A stretch of DNA of 47,477 bases from an archaeon (lineage in GTDB: Archaea > Asgardarchaeota > Thorarchaeia > Thorarchaeales > Thorarchaeaceae). A program made the translations under genes and the position numbers. Below, in pieces: positions 7,496 through 15,104 of this stretch. The notes beneath the pieces were generated by a model. It saw only the letters and a program-made list of their open reading frames with translations. It did no database searches and was not told the DNA's origin. Numbering within the stretch: the first letter of the stretch is position 1; each line of letters opens with the position of its first letter. Where the stretch lies: contig JAJRWI010000003.1 in NCBI GenBank assembly GCA_024276825.1, positions 1-47,477 on the forward strand, read 5' to 3'.

Positions 7496-7620
7496 CTGAA
7501 GTTTACTGTTTGGTACTTGTGAGAAGATGGTCACACACGGTGAGTGAGTTTGAAATTTGTCTAGTGCTGTTCCTGGAAGGACAGGACTCTAATATTCAAG
7601 ATTGTCCAATTTACAATGAA
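7493..7620. repeat. Dispersed element C, partial and degenerate
   Basis: This stretch shares AACTGAAGTTTAC (7493-7505) and a TGGAAGGACAGGA...TTGTCCAATTTA end (about 7573-7612) with the intergenic element at 9801-9966, and its right end with that at 45428-45620. It directly follows the nucleotidyltransferase pseudogene. Similarity was judged by eye. Confidence 0.4.
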
Positions 7621-7636
7621 CGGTCTAAAGGTCAGA

Positions 7637-7900
7637 TCAGCCAAGCGAGAAGCTTGGGGGAAACATCACAAAGTACTGGATCACAATGGAGAGTAGAATG
7701 CCGCTGAACACGAAACTCTTCCCCCTGCTCGTGTTGGTTTCAGTGAACCAGAGAATGGCGCCGACGAGGACTATGATCACACCGCTCACTCTTCCGATGA
7801 AGATGAGAAAGTTCCAGATCTCTGCAAAGTACTGAGCGAGGAGTTCTGCGAACTGTTGAGGAGGAGATTGAAGAAGTGGGAATAACATTAGCACCACCAT
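7637..7900 (-). CDS. Small membrane protein, two helices
   Basis: An 87-residue protein with two clear membrane segments: about 28-50 (NFLIFIGRVSGVIIVLVGAI) and 63-80 (FVFSGILLSIVIQYFVMF). The spacing recalls TrbC/VirB2 or pilin-like small membrane proteins, but no secretion genes are nearby and I do not assign that function. ATG 7900. It is transcribed divergently from the next small membrane gene at 7976, with 75 bp between them. Confidence 0.55.
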   Translation of the reverse strand: MVVLMLFPLLQSPPQQFAELLAQYFAEIWNFLIFIGRVSGVIIVLVGAILWFTETNTSRGKSFVFSGILLSIVIQYFVMFPPSFSLG

Positions 7901-7975
7901 ACTGATGTCAAATGATGAAGATATAAGGTCGTCAAGAATTCAAGGTATGGAAGAAGAGCATTTGAAGGAAGTATC

Positions 7976-8233
7976 ATGATATCTGAACTCGCCTTGTTGG
8001 TGGTGATATACTCCATCTGGATACTCAGCCTAGTCTATGCCATGGTGTCCAGTGAGCAGATATCACTCACAGTGGCCACCCTGTCGTTCATAGTGACCTT
8101 TCCATTTACACTGATACTGGCAATAAATGTAGAGATCTGGGTTGCAGGCATAATATTGGTGGACATGTCCCTTACAGCAATAATGGGAGTTCTTCTCTTT
8201 GTGAGATGGGTCATGGCAATAGTTGCAGAGTGA
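7976..8233 (+). CDS. Small membrane protein, three helices
   Basis: An 85-residue, very hydrophobic protein with segments at about 3-24, 30-52 and 56-82. AAGGAAG lies 5 nt before the ATG at 7976 and supports the start. Function unknown. It ends 17 nt before the convergent S27ae stop. Confidence 0.5.
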   Translation: MISELALLVVIYSIWILSLVYAMVSSEQISLTVATLSFIVTFPFTLILAINVEIWVAGIILVDMSLTAIMGVLLFVRWVMAIVAE

Positions 8234-8250
8234 TCATTAGTAGAGGTTGC

Positions 8251-8418
8251 TTATTTCTTCCCCTTTCGTTTGAACTCTGTGTAACCGCATCGACCGCAAG
8301 AGAACCTGTCAAAATGCTCGGCCATGAATGTGCCTTTCTCACATCGTGGACACTGCCTCTTTACTGTGGAGACTTTGCCGTTCTTGTCGACTTTGTAAGC
8401 CTTGTGCGTCTGTGTCAT
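8251..8418 (-). CDS. rps27ae: Ribosomal protein S27ae (eS31)
   Basis: A 55-residue protein starting [11 protein letters not shown]. It has the S27ae zinc ribbon CPRC-x15-CGRC and a Lys-rich end (EFKRKGKK). It binds zinc and sits in the small-subunit head/beak. Its length is typical of the archaeal form, without the ubiquitin fusion of eukaryotes. The ATG is directly adjacent to the S24e stop (8419), so the two are co-translated, the usual archaeal pair. Confidence 0.95.
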   Translation of the reverse strand: MTQTHKAYKVDKNGKVSTVKRQCPRCEKGTFMAEHFDRFSCGRCGYTEFKRKGKK

Positions 8419-8715
8419 TTATTCTCCTTCCTTCTTCTTTGACTCGTGTTTCTTGATAATGTGAGGTAACTCGACTCTCTTCATGTGTTCGGGAGTGTCG
8501 TATATCCTTGCAGTCCCCTCAGTGATACCAATACCAAACTTTGTTTCGAGTTTCCTAATGACCACTCTTGATACATCTGCATCATATTCTGCAACAATCC
8601 TACCAAGAATATCAGCTCTGCTGGGTGTGGTAGCACCCTGATGGTCTATCCTAAAACTGATCTCTTTTCGAAACAGGGGTCTGTTGTCCCGTTCATTAAT
8701 CACTTCAAACTTCAT
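8419..8715 (-). CDS. rps24e: Ribosomal protein S24e (eS24)
   Basis: A small-subunit protein starting MKFEVINERDNRPLFRKEI, with the family motifs GATTPSRADI and the central VVIRKLETKFG, and a basic tail. ATG 8715 is preferred over the in-frame GTG at 8724, because a TATA box at 8741-8750 predicts transcription starting almost at the ATG (leaderless). From the ATG it has 98 residues, normal for archaea. It is first in a two-gene operon with S27ae. Confidence 0.95.
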   Translation of the reverse strand: MKFEVINERDNRPLFRKEISFRIDHQGATTPSRADILGRIVAEYDADVSRVVIRKLETKFGIGITEGTARIYDTPEHMKRVELPHIIKKHESKKKEGE

Positions 8716-8740
8716 TGGAATCACTCTTGGGAGTCGTAGG

Positions 8741-8750
8741 CTATATAATC
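8741..8750 (-). promoter_or_regulatory. TATA box of the S24e-S27ae operon
   Basis: GATTATATAG on the minus strand, centred about 30 nt before ATG 8715. This spacing fits a leaderless or near-leaderless archaeal transcript. Confidence 0.6.
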
Positions 8751-8839
8751 AGCCTGCCAACGAGTTTTGAACTTTTAATAAATGTTTCACTACAGACTGA
8801 TGCATGTAATTATGGAGGTCAATGAGAAGTAGCACAAGA

Positions 8840-9052
8840 CTATCTCACTTTGAGGGCGTATTTTCCTGGTTTGTCTATATTCAGCCTGTCAGCAATGTAG
8901 GAGGTCTTCCTTGGGTCTTCATGAGGGTCTCGCCCTGGCAGGATCACAACGATTCCAGTGTACGAGCTTGACAGATTAGTGCTCTTACAGTTGGGGCACT
9001 GGCTCTCAGTTGTCAAGAAATGGCACTGTCTGCATGCCTTTAGTTTTACCAA
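8840..9052 (-). CDS. spt4: Transcription elongation factor Spt4 (RNA polymerase subunit E'')
   Basis: A 70-residue protein with the Spt4 zinc site CRQC-x9-CPNC at about 8-23, followed by SSYTGIVVILP and a Pro/Tyr-containing end. Spt4 partners Spt5 and clamps RNA polymerase for processive elongation. It follows rpo7 by 13 nt, the conserved archaeal pair rpoE1-rpoE2. Confidence 0.94.
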   Translation of the reverse strand: MVKLKACRQCHFLTTESQCPNCKSTNLSSSYTGIVVILPGRDPHEDPRKTSYIADRLNIDKPGKYALKVR

Positions 9053-9065
9053 GTGGTCTCACTCC

Positions 9066-9659
9066 TTACTTCTTACTCTTCTCGCGTTTTATCTCTCCAC
9101 GTGCAATCTTGACGTCTTCTTCCACCCAAGACACGTCAGGACCAATTTTTCCAAGGAAGGGTTGTCTCATCGTAAGCCCGAGTTTTCCGGACCTGTTTCC
9201 TGACTCAAAACTGATAGAAGTGACGCGTGCTCTCACATAGTCGCCCTCGGAGAGAGTACGGCCGGTTTCCTTGCCCATCAGAGAGTTGCCCTTTGGGTCT
9301 TGTGTGATAAAGTCATCACATATCTGACTGACATGGCATAGACCGTCTAGTGGACCCATTCTGATAAATGCACCAAAGTCCATTAGTTCCACGACATTTC
9401 CCTCGATCACCTCACCACGGATTGGTTTGAATACGAGGACGCGGTAGGTCACCTGATGATATGTGGCGCCATCCCCAGGAATCAGGCGGCCCTGCCCGAT
9501 ATCATCTATGCCAATGACTGCTATCATGAGACCTATGTTTCTGTCCAGCACATTCTCACTGCCCTTTCTCAAGTGAGCGAGAGCTGCTTGTTCGATGGGC
9601 TCACCAAACTCACTCGGTGGGATTCTTACTATATCGCGGACCGTTACAACGGAATACAT
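9066..9659 (-). CDS. rpo7: RNA polymerase subunit Rpo7 (E')
   Basis: The start MYSVVTVRDIVRIPPSEFG matches the Rpo7 RNP-like N-terminal domain. The S1/OB domain follows (about 85-185), with VELMDFGAFIRMGPLDGLCHVSQI. The partner is Rpo4; the stalk they form helps open the promoter and binds nascent RNA. ATG 9659 is chosen over 9665 by similarity to the family start. It is the first gene of the rpo7-spt4 operon. The Lys-rich end is normal. Confidence 0.96.
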   Translation of the reverse strand: MYSVVTVRDIVRIPPSEFGEPIEQAALAHLRKGSENVLDRNIGLMIAVIGIDDIGQGRLIPGDGATYHQVTYRVLVFKPIRGEVIEGNVVELMDFGAFIRMGPLDGLCHVSQICDDFITQDPKGNSLMGKETGRTLSEGDYVRARVTSISFESGNRSGKLGLTMRQPFLGKIGPDVSWVEEDVKIARGEIKREKSKK

Positions 9660-9800
9660 ATGCAAAGTCTCCTTGTTTATGAGGGCAAATTGTTAGAATA
9701 ATCAGACCAAGACATGGACTTGACATGGTCTAACTTGATGACCATCGTTGCTACAATTGATGATTAATAAAAGGTTTGTGAATTGTCGTCTGGTAGTAAG

Positions 9801-9966
9801 TTTTTGCAGGGTTGCGTGTGGATGCGTAGAGGTTGGACAGGGTTGGACACTCATCAAAAAAAGAGATAATCAGAGGTCTGATTAATCTTGCAAGACTCAA
9901 TCTTGAACTGAAGTTTACAGTGCCCAGTGCCATTTTCTGGATGGACAGGATTGTCTAATTAAAAAT
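9801..9966. repeat. Dispersed intergenic element A
   Basis: This non-coding stretch shares about 27 nt of near-identity at its left end (GGTTGCGYGTGGATGCRTAGA) with 45435-45455, then GTTGGACAC, AATCAG, a CAAGACTnAATCT hairpin-like core, and a TGGAnG...ATTGTCYAA right end. It lies between the divergent rpo7 and the winged-helix gene. A 60-codon frame across it is not supported as a gene. The flanks 9667-9800 and 9967-10046 hold nothing else I can identify apart from promoter-like AT-rich sequence. Confidence 0.5.
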
Positions 9967-10046
9967 GGGGGATAGGACCCAAATGGAAAAATGAATATAA
10001 TGCAACACACTCCCGATGGGGAGCATGTTGCAACTCTGTGTCGGGC

Positions 10047-10328
10047 TCATTCGAGCTCTATTACGATGCGTTTAATCTTGGTCTTTGAGATCTTCTTCAG
10101 GCCATGCTGTCCCGGCTCATAGCGACACTCCAAGAGACCTGCTTCGAATAGAATCTTGATCTGAGCACTGGCATTGGCCTCGGTGCCCTCAAGAAACTTG
10201 GCCACTCTGGTCACATCTTTTTCACCCTGAAGCAGGAGCTTCAGGATTTTTAGCCGTGTCGCTGATGAAAGAGCACGACCGACTCTTATAATTGCATCAT
10301 CATCGGAAATCGTTAGTGTTTCTGACAG
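10047..10328 (-). CDS. Winged-helix (ArsR-like) regulator with probable CTG start
   Basis: A 93-residue frame with a clear ArsR-type helix-turn-helix: IIRVGRALSSATRLKILKLL, DVTRVAKFLEG, ASAQIKILFEAGLLEC, then a wing ending KRIVIELE. No ATG, GTG or TTG occurs before the fold; in frame, TGA is followed by CAA and CTG. The sequence GAGGTG lies 6 nt upstream of that CTG (10328), an ideal ribosome-binding spacing, so translation probably starts at CTG. It is divergent from the DUF460 gene. A frameshift or sequencing error hiding an ordinary start is the alternative. Confidence 0.7.
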   Translation of the reverse strand: MSETLTISDDDAIIRVGRALSSATRLKILKLLLQGEKDVTRVAKFLEGTEANASAQIKILFEAGLLECRYEPGQHGLKKISKTKIKRIVIELE

Positions 10329-10523
10329 TTGTCACACCTCGTTAAAGTGTAGATGATTATTCAATCATATCTTTATTATTTCTATCGTTATGGAGATTTT
10401 TTATTTTCAGTTTTATAGGTTCATCATTACGCCAATATGATTTTTTTAATGAGTGTGGTCCATCCGCAGCACAAAATTAATCATTCCTCCCAGTGATAAC
10501 ATCTCTGGAAGCGTGCTGAGCCT

Positions 10524-12545
10524 ATGGGCGATGAAACAGAGTTCATCATAGGATTTGATATTTTACCTTCTCACAGTCCCCGTTCGAAGTCAACCCCTAA
10601 GTTCGCATGTGTCGTAATGCGTGATGGAATTATCCTGAGTGAACATCACGAGATATCTAAGCGATCACTGATCAGACTGGTGAATGAGTTCATCCCAAAA
10701 TGGCTCTGTACGGACAACATCTTTGAGATAGTCCCCGACAGCAAGTCTATCTTCCGGTTCATGGACAGAATCCCTTCTGAAACCAAGCTCGTGCAAGTGA
10801 CTGGCGTGCCCCCACATCAGATTGCCCTGAAGACACTCGCACGAAGGCATAAGATACCAGTCAAGGGGAAACCAAGCCCCCTCGAGGCTGCACGGATTGC
10901 CGCGCTTCTGGCCTCAATGGGTGTTGGTCATAGTATTGAGTGCTTCAGTGCCCAGACAGAGATTAAGGTCACTCGAGGTCGTAAGATGGGGCGTGGTGGG
11001 CAGAGTGCTAATCGATACAGGCGAAAGCTGCACTCTCAAATTCAACAGATGACCAGACACATTGAGGGCGAACTGAGGGATGCATCCATTGAATACGATA
11101 TTGATGTGAGGACATCAGACTTTGGATATTCCAGCTCCCGAATCATTGCATATGCCCCCCTTCCAGTGATTCGCGAGCTGATTGAGGCGAAACGTGGTGG
11201 CGACTTTAATGTTCTTATTTCGCCCGTCAGGAAGCGTGTAGAGTTTCTCCCTCTTGAACCCAAGCCACTTCCGACTCATATCCGCCCACGGTTCTTTGTC
11301 CTTGGAATTGACCCAGGGACAACTGCAGCAATATGCTTACTCACACTGAACGGTAAGGTCCACCTGCTCACCAGTCGAAAGAACCTTGCAAGAGCTGACA
11401 TCATTAGGATGGTTTATGAGCATGGAATCCCCGTAATGGTGGCTACAGATGTTCCCCATATTCCCCAGCTCGTGGAGAAGATTGCTAGTACCATCAATGC
11501 AGTGATATATTCTCCAAATCGTCCAATCCCTGTTTCTGAGAAGCAGGAGATTGCAAGAGAGTTTGCTGGAAAGATCAAGGTCAGGAATGCGCATGAACGT
11601 GATGCCCTGACTGCAGCTATCTATGCCTATCGTAGTATATTGCCCAAACTCAGACAGATTGACAGAAAGATCCGTGAAGAACAATTGAAGATTGACCGGG
11701 CCCAGTTGAAAGCATTGGTGATTAAAGGGACACCAATTAACGAGGCCATTGCCAGCCTCACTCACGTGGACTCTGAACCCGTGGAGGTTACTCTTGCACC
11801 AGAGGTCACGGAGGAGCCACTTACTCAGGAACGTTATGACGCATTACTCAAGAAGTATGAGGACCTCAAGGAGGAGGTTCAGATATTGAACGCCAAGCTC
11901 GAGGACCAGCGTCGGCTAATCGAGTTTCTGAGGTTTAGAGAGAGCGAGCTTGAAGAGAGCCTGATGATAGTGAGCCGCGAGAACTATTGGAGAGTAAAGC
12001 GTGACCGGGAGCTTACCAAGAAACAGACGGAGATCATGCATCTACAGCGGGAGAACAAGAAACTGAAAGAGCATCTCGAGTCTCTTGGCAGGCGATTTGA
12101 ACTTTTAAGAGGGGTCAAGCGGCGAGAGATTCGTGGTGATATGCTTGCTATAAAGGCCATTGACAAGTTCACTCAAGAGAGCATTGAGGAATATATGAAA
12201 CGTGTGTCCACACTGAAGAGTGGAGACATTATACTGTTCGAGGATGCTTCTGGAGGAGGACCTCAGACTGCGGGACTCCTCATTGACAGACAGATACGTG
12301 CAGTAATCATTGACACACCAATCTCGCATCTTGCACGTGAGGCGTTGGTGACTGCATTGATCCCAGTGATTCAGGCCAAAGACGTTGAGCTTCAACGCAT
12401 AGATGAGTTTGCATTCATCAGCCGTAAGAAGTTTGAGAGGCAGCTTCACGAGTTTCTGAAAGAGGTGCGTGAGCAAGCACGACAAAAGAGTGAAGAGCAT
12501 CTAATTGAACTGATTGAGAAATACCGACATGAGATGGACCGCTAA
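10524..12545 (+). CDS. DUF460 protein (COG2433), RNase H/RuvC-fold putative nuclease
   Basis: A 673-residue protein. The N-terminal ~240 residues form an archaeal domain with IIGFDILP near the start. A RuvC/YqgF-like core begins near 257 with FVLGIDPGTTAAICLL, and a later acidic site is HERDALTAAIYAYR (about 356-368). A long coiled coil follows (about 420-540) and then the C-terminal DUF460 end. Function is unproven; an RNase H-fold nuclease acting on nucleic-acid junctions is a family-based guess. ATG 10524. The end lies 11 nt from the convergent Lsm gene. The length is typical for the family. Confidence 0.88.
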   Translation: MGDETEFIIGFDILPSHSPRSKSTPKFACVVMRDGIILSEHHEISKRSLIRLVNEFIPKWLCTDNIFEIVPDSKSIFRFMDRIPSETKLVQVTGVPPHQIALKTLARRHKIPVKGKPSPLEAARIAALLASMGVGHSIECFSAQTEIKVTRGRKMGRGGQSANRYRRKLHSQIQQMTRHIEGELRDASIEYDIDVRTSDFGYSSSRIIAYAPLPVIRELIEAKRGGDFNVLISPVRKRVEFLPLEPKPLPTHIRPRFFVLGIDPGTTAAICLLTLNGKVHLLTSRKNLARADIIRMVYEHGIPVMVATDVPHIPQLVEKIASTINAVIYSPNRPIPVSEKQEIAREFAGKIKVRNAHERDALTAAIYAYRSILPKLRQIDRKIREEQLKIDRAQLKALVIKGTPINEAIASLTHVDSEPVEVTLAPEVTEEPLTQERYDALLKKYEDLKEEVQILNAKLEDQRRLIEFLRFRESELEESLMIVSRENYWRVKRDRELTKKQTEIMHLQRENKKLKEHLESLGRRFELLRGVKRREIRGDMLAIKAIDKFTQESIEEYMKRVSTLKSGDIILFEDASGGGPQTAGLLIDRQIRAVIIDTPISHLAREALVTALIPVIQAKDVELQRIDEFAFISRKKFERQLHEFLKEVREQARQKSEEHLIELIEKYRHEMDR

Positions 12546-12555
12546 GATTGAGGAC

Positions 12556-12786
12556 TTAACTCTCGGGGATCTGGATCCATAGGATGTTATTACCGCGGAT
12601 GAGGACTTCGCCGTACTTTGCCTTTACCTGTTCCTCATCAATCTCTTCCGCGTCAGCCAATGTGAGATTCATAATCATATCGCATCGGGTTAGTCTTCCC
12701 CTGAAAATCCGTTGGTCCTTCAGTTTGACTGTGACCATGTCATTTATCGAGTTCTCAAGGGCCTTGATTGGCTGATTCTGGGTCAT
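12556..12786 (-). CDS. Lsm/Sm-like RNA-binding protein
   Basis: A 76-residue Sm-fold protein. The Sm1 motif is VTVKLKDQRIFRGRLTRCDMIMNLTLADAEEI and the Sm2 motif is EVLIRGNNILWI. Archaeal Lsm proteins form heptameric rings that bind U-rich RNA. The gene is convergent with DUF460 and divergent from kae1. Its length is typical. Confidence 0.95.
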   Translation of the reverse strand: MTQNQPIKALENSINDMVTVKLKDQRIFRGRLTRCDMIMNLTLADAEEIDEEQVKAKYGEVLIRGNNILWIQIPES

Positions 12787-12903
12787 AGAACATTCCTCAT
12801 GGTGGGGCTTGCGGAGGAGATTATAAAGGCTTTGATGCGAAACTCAGCAATTGACAAATGCGCGGATTTATTCGTGAAGCATGCAAGAATATGGTTGAGT
12901 CAC

Positions 12904-13896
12904 ATGACACTGATATGCCTTGGTCTGGAAGGAACCGCACACTCGTTTGGCGCGGGCATTGTTTCAAATGATGGTACTGTGATGGCCAACCTGTGGGACA
13001 TGCTATCACCTGAAAAAGGAGGAATTCACCCCCGTGAGGCCAGTCGCCATCATGCGGAGGTGGGCCCAGAATTGGTCCGCAGGGCAATTGAGGAGGCAGG
13101 CGTTTCGCCGTCTGAGATTGGCCTTGTTGCATTCTCAATAGGTCCTGGTCTCGGACCGTGCCTTCGCACAACTGCAACAATGGCCAGGACACTTGCACTC
13201 CGACTCTCAGTTCCCCTTGTGGGTGTCAATCACTGTGTGGCTCACATTGAGATTGGTTGTCTGGAGTCAGGGTTTTCAGACCCTGTGACCGTGTATGTTT
13301 CGGGAGGAAACACACAGGTCATCGCCTTTGCAGGGGGTCGTTTCAGAACATTTGGCGAAACCCTAGACATAGCCATTGGAAATATGCTGGATGTGTTTGG
13401 AAGAAGCGTTGGCATGGGATTTCCTGCAGGCCCGCGCATTGAGAGGCTGGCAAGAGAAGGTAAGGAGTTTCATCAGCTGCCATACTCTGTAAAGGGAATG
13501 GACCTCTCATATTCCGGCATGCTGACTGCAGCAAGGCGCCTGCATTCAGAGGGAGTTCCTGTGCCCGATATTTGCTACAGTATTCAGGAAACTGCCTTTG
13601 GGATGCTTGCTGAGATTGCAGAGAGAGCCCTTGCGCATACAAAGAAGTCTGAACTTCTGCTGACAGGTGGAGTCGCTCGCAACAAGAGGCTGATTGAAAT
13701 ATTAACTGGCGTGGCAGAACGACATGATGTCCTCTTCCACCGCGTCAGTCCCAGCCTTGCAGGTGATCAGGGGGCAATGATTGCATGGACTGGTATACTG
13801 CAGTATCAGGCTGGAGACCGCCTTGACATTGCTGAGTCATTCATCAGACCACGATGGAGGACAGATGAGCAGGACATTCATTGGAGGTCAGAATGA
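12904..13896 (+). CDS. kae1: Kae1, KEOPS tRNA t6A-synthesis catalytic subunit
   Basis: A 330-residue ASKHA-fold protein, MTLICLGLEGTAHSFGAGIV. The metal-binding HxxxH is in VNHCVAHIE (about 109-117), and YVSGGNTQV and LLTGGVARNKRL are conserved nucleotide-binding motifs. It transfers threonylcarbamoyl to A37 of ANN-decoding tRNAs, with Bud32, Cgi121 and Pcc1. ATG 12904 is chosen because the fold begins there; a longer upstream frame overlaps the lsm gene on the other strand. It overlaps bud32 (ATGA). Confidence 0.96.
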   Translation: MTLICLGLEGTAHSFGAGIVSNDGTVMANLWDMLSPEKGGIHPREASRHHAEVGPELVRRAIEEAGVSPSEIGLVAFSIGPGLGPCLRTTATMARTLALRLSVPLVGVNHCVAHIEIGCLESGFSDPVTVYVSGGNTQVIAFAGGRFRTFGETLDIAIGNMLDVFGRSVGMGFPAGPRIERLAREGKEFHQLPYSVKGMDLSYSGMLTAARRLHSEGVPVPDICYSIQETAFGMLAEIAERALAHTKKSELLLTGGVARNKRLIEILTGVAERHDVLFHRVSPSLAGDQGAMIAWTGILQYQAGDRLDIAESFIRPRWRTDEQDIHWRSE

Positions 13897-14525
13897 TGCA
13901 GTCTGAGATATGGTCACTTGGTGCTGAGTCGACAATCTTGCGGGTGGAGAGATGGGGCAGACTGTTCGCACTCAAGTGGAGGCATCCTAAACCCTATCTG
14001 CTTAAAGCGATTGATGACCAGCTGCGAAGTATAAGGACACTCCGTGAGTGCAAGATGCTTGACTTTGCGAGGACAATTGGCATTCCAACCCCTGCAGTCT
14101 ATTCTGTCGACCTCTCAAACAAGATCATCATGATGGACTTTATCATGGGGAATCAGGTGAAGCAGATTGTGCCTAGGACCAGTGATAGCGAGCTAAGGTC
14201 AATGTGTGTCAAGTTCGGCCATCTAATCGCAACACTACATAGGCACAATGTCGTGCACGGGGATCCAACAACTAGTAATCTAGTGATTGATGGCAAGTCA
14301 AGACTATGGCTCATCGACTTTGGGCTTGGAGAGTGGAATGCGACTGTTGAGATGAAGGGTGTTGATTTGCACCTCATCAGGCGTGCTCTGGAAACAACCC
14401 ACTGGGACAGGCAAGAGCTCATGTTAGAATCGACCCTTGAAGGATATCGTGAGGTCTTGGGAGAGGCAGCTGAAACAATTATTAATAAGATGAATGAAAT
14501 TAGGGAGCGTGGGAGATACCACTAG
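13893..14525 (+). CDS. bud32: Bud32, KEOPS atypical kinase/ATPase
   Basis: A 210-residue small kinase. The catalytic loop is VVHGDPTTSNLVI and the metal motif is IDFGLGE; the P-loop-like start is GAESTILRV and the Lys is in FALKWR. It is the activating ATPase of KEOPS. The start at 13893 overlaps the kae1 stop; GGAGGT at 13883-13888 gives good spacing to it and argues against the in-frame ATG at 13881. In some archaea kae1 and bud32 are fused; here they are separate but coupled. Cgi121 is not in the window. Confidence 0.95.
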   Translation: MMQSEIWSLGAESTILRVERWGRLFALKWRHPKPYLLKAIDDQLRSIRTLRECKMLDFARTIGIPTPAVYSVDLSNKIIMMDFIMGNQVKQIVPRTSDSELRSMCVKFGHLIATLHRHNVVHGDPTTSNLVIDGKSRLWLIDFGLGEWNATVEMKGVDLHLIRRALETTHWDRQELMLESTLEGYREVLGEAAETIINKMNEIRERGRYH

Positions 14526-14545
14526 AAGGTCAGCCACAAAGTAAT

Positions 14546-14554
14546 GTTTATATC
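14546..14554 (+). promoter_or_regulatory. TATA box of the rps15 operon
   Basis: GTTTATATC about 65 nt before the S15 start. A transcript beginning near 14578 would have a leader of about 35 nt. Confidence 0.5.
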
Positions 14555-14614
14555 ATCACACTCTGGCGAAGAGGAAGAACCTCTTTCTAATTTAATACAC
14601 CAAGGGGTATTCTA

Positions 14615-15070
14615 ATGGCGAGAATGCATACAAGACGTAAAGGTCAGTCAGGAAGTAAAAGACCCTCAACATTAAGGGTTCCTGAGTGGTTCGATAAGGA
14701 TGCAGCATGGGTAGAGGAAAAAGTCATCGAACTTGCCAAGGCAGGCAATACTCCATCAATGATTGGTATGATCCTGCGCGACCAATACGGAATACCCTTA
14801 GTGAGAGTCATTACTGGGAAGAGAGTCCTGGACATTCTCCGGGAGAACAATCTCGAGCGTCAGGTGCCTGAGGACTTGCGTAATCTCATTGCAAGGGCTG
14901 TGAGAATTCGCAGACACCTTGAGGAGAACAAGAAAGACTTTGTTTCTAAGCGTGGGCTTCAACTGATTGAGAGTAAGATTCACAGGCTGTCAAAATACTA
15001 CAGAAAGAAGAAGATATTGCCTGTCGATTGGAAGTATTCTCCAGACCAAGCAGCAGTACTGCTTCGCTAA
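14615..15070 (+). CDS. rps15: Ribosomal protein S15 (uS15)
   Basis: A 151-residue archaeal-type S15: MARMHTRRKGQSGSKRP, the WFDKDAAWVEEKVIELAKAG motif, and the conserved core with LIARAVRIRRHLEENKKD and SKYYRKKK. It binds the 16S central domain (h20-h22). It opens a set of co-directional genes, S15, RecJ-like and Pcc1, an order seen in many archaea. Confidence 0.97.
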   Translation: MARMHTRRKGQSGSKRPSTLRVPEWFDKDAAWVEEKVIELAKAGNTPSMIGMILRDQYGIPLVRVITGKRVLDILRENNLERQVPEDLRNLIARAVRIRRHLEENKKDFVSKRGLQLIESKIHRLSKYYRKKKILPVDWKYSPDQAAVLLR

Positions 15071-15104
15071 GACTTATCTTCATGCTCGACATCATAGGAC
15101 TGCA

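Noticed and set aside
9751..9933. A 60-codon minus-strand frame
   Set aside because: It covers the dispersed element and is not kept in element B.
12712..12903. N-terminal extension of Kae1
   Set aside because: It overlaps the Lsm gene on the other strand and does not resemble Kae1; the fold starts at 12904.
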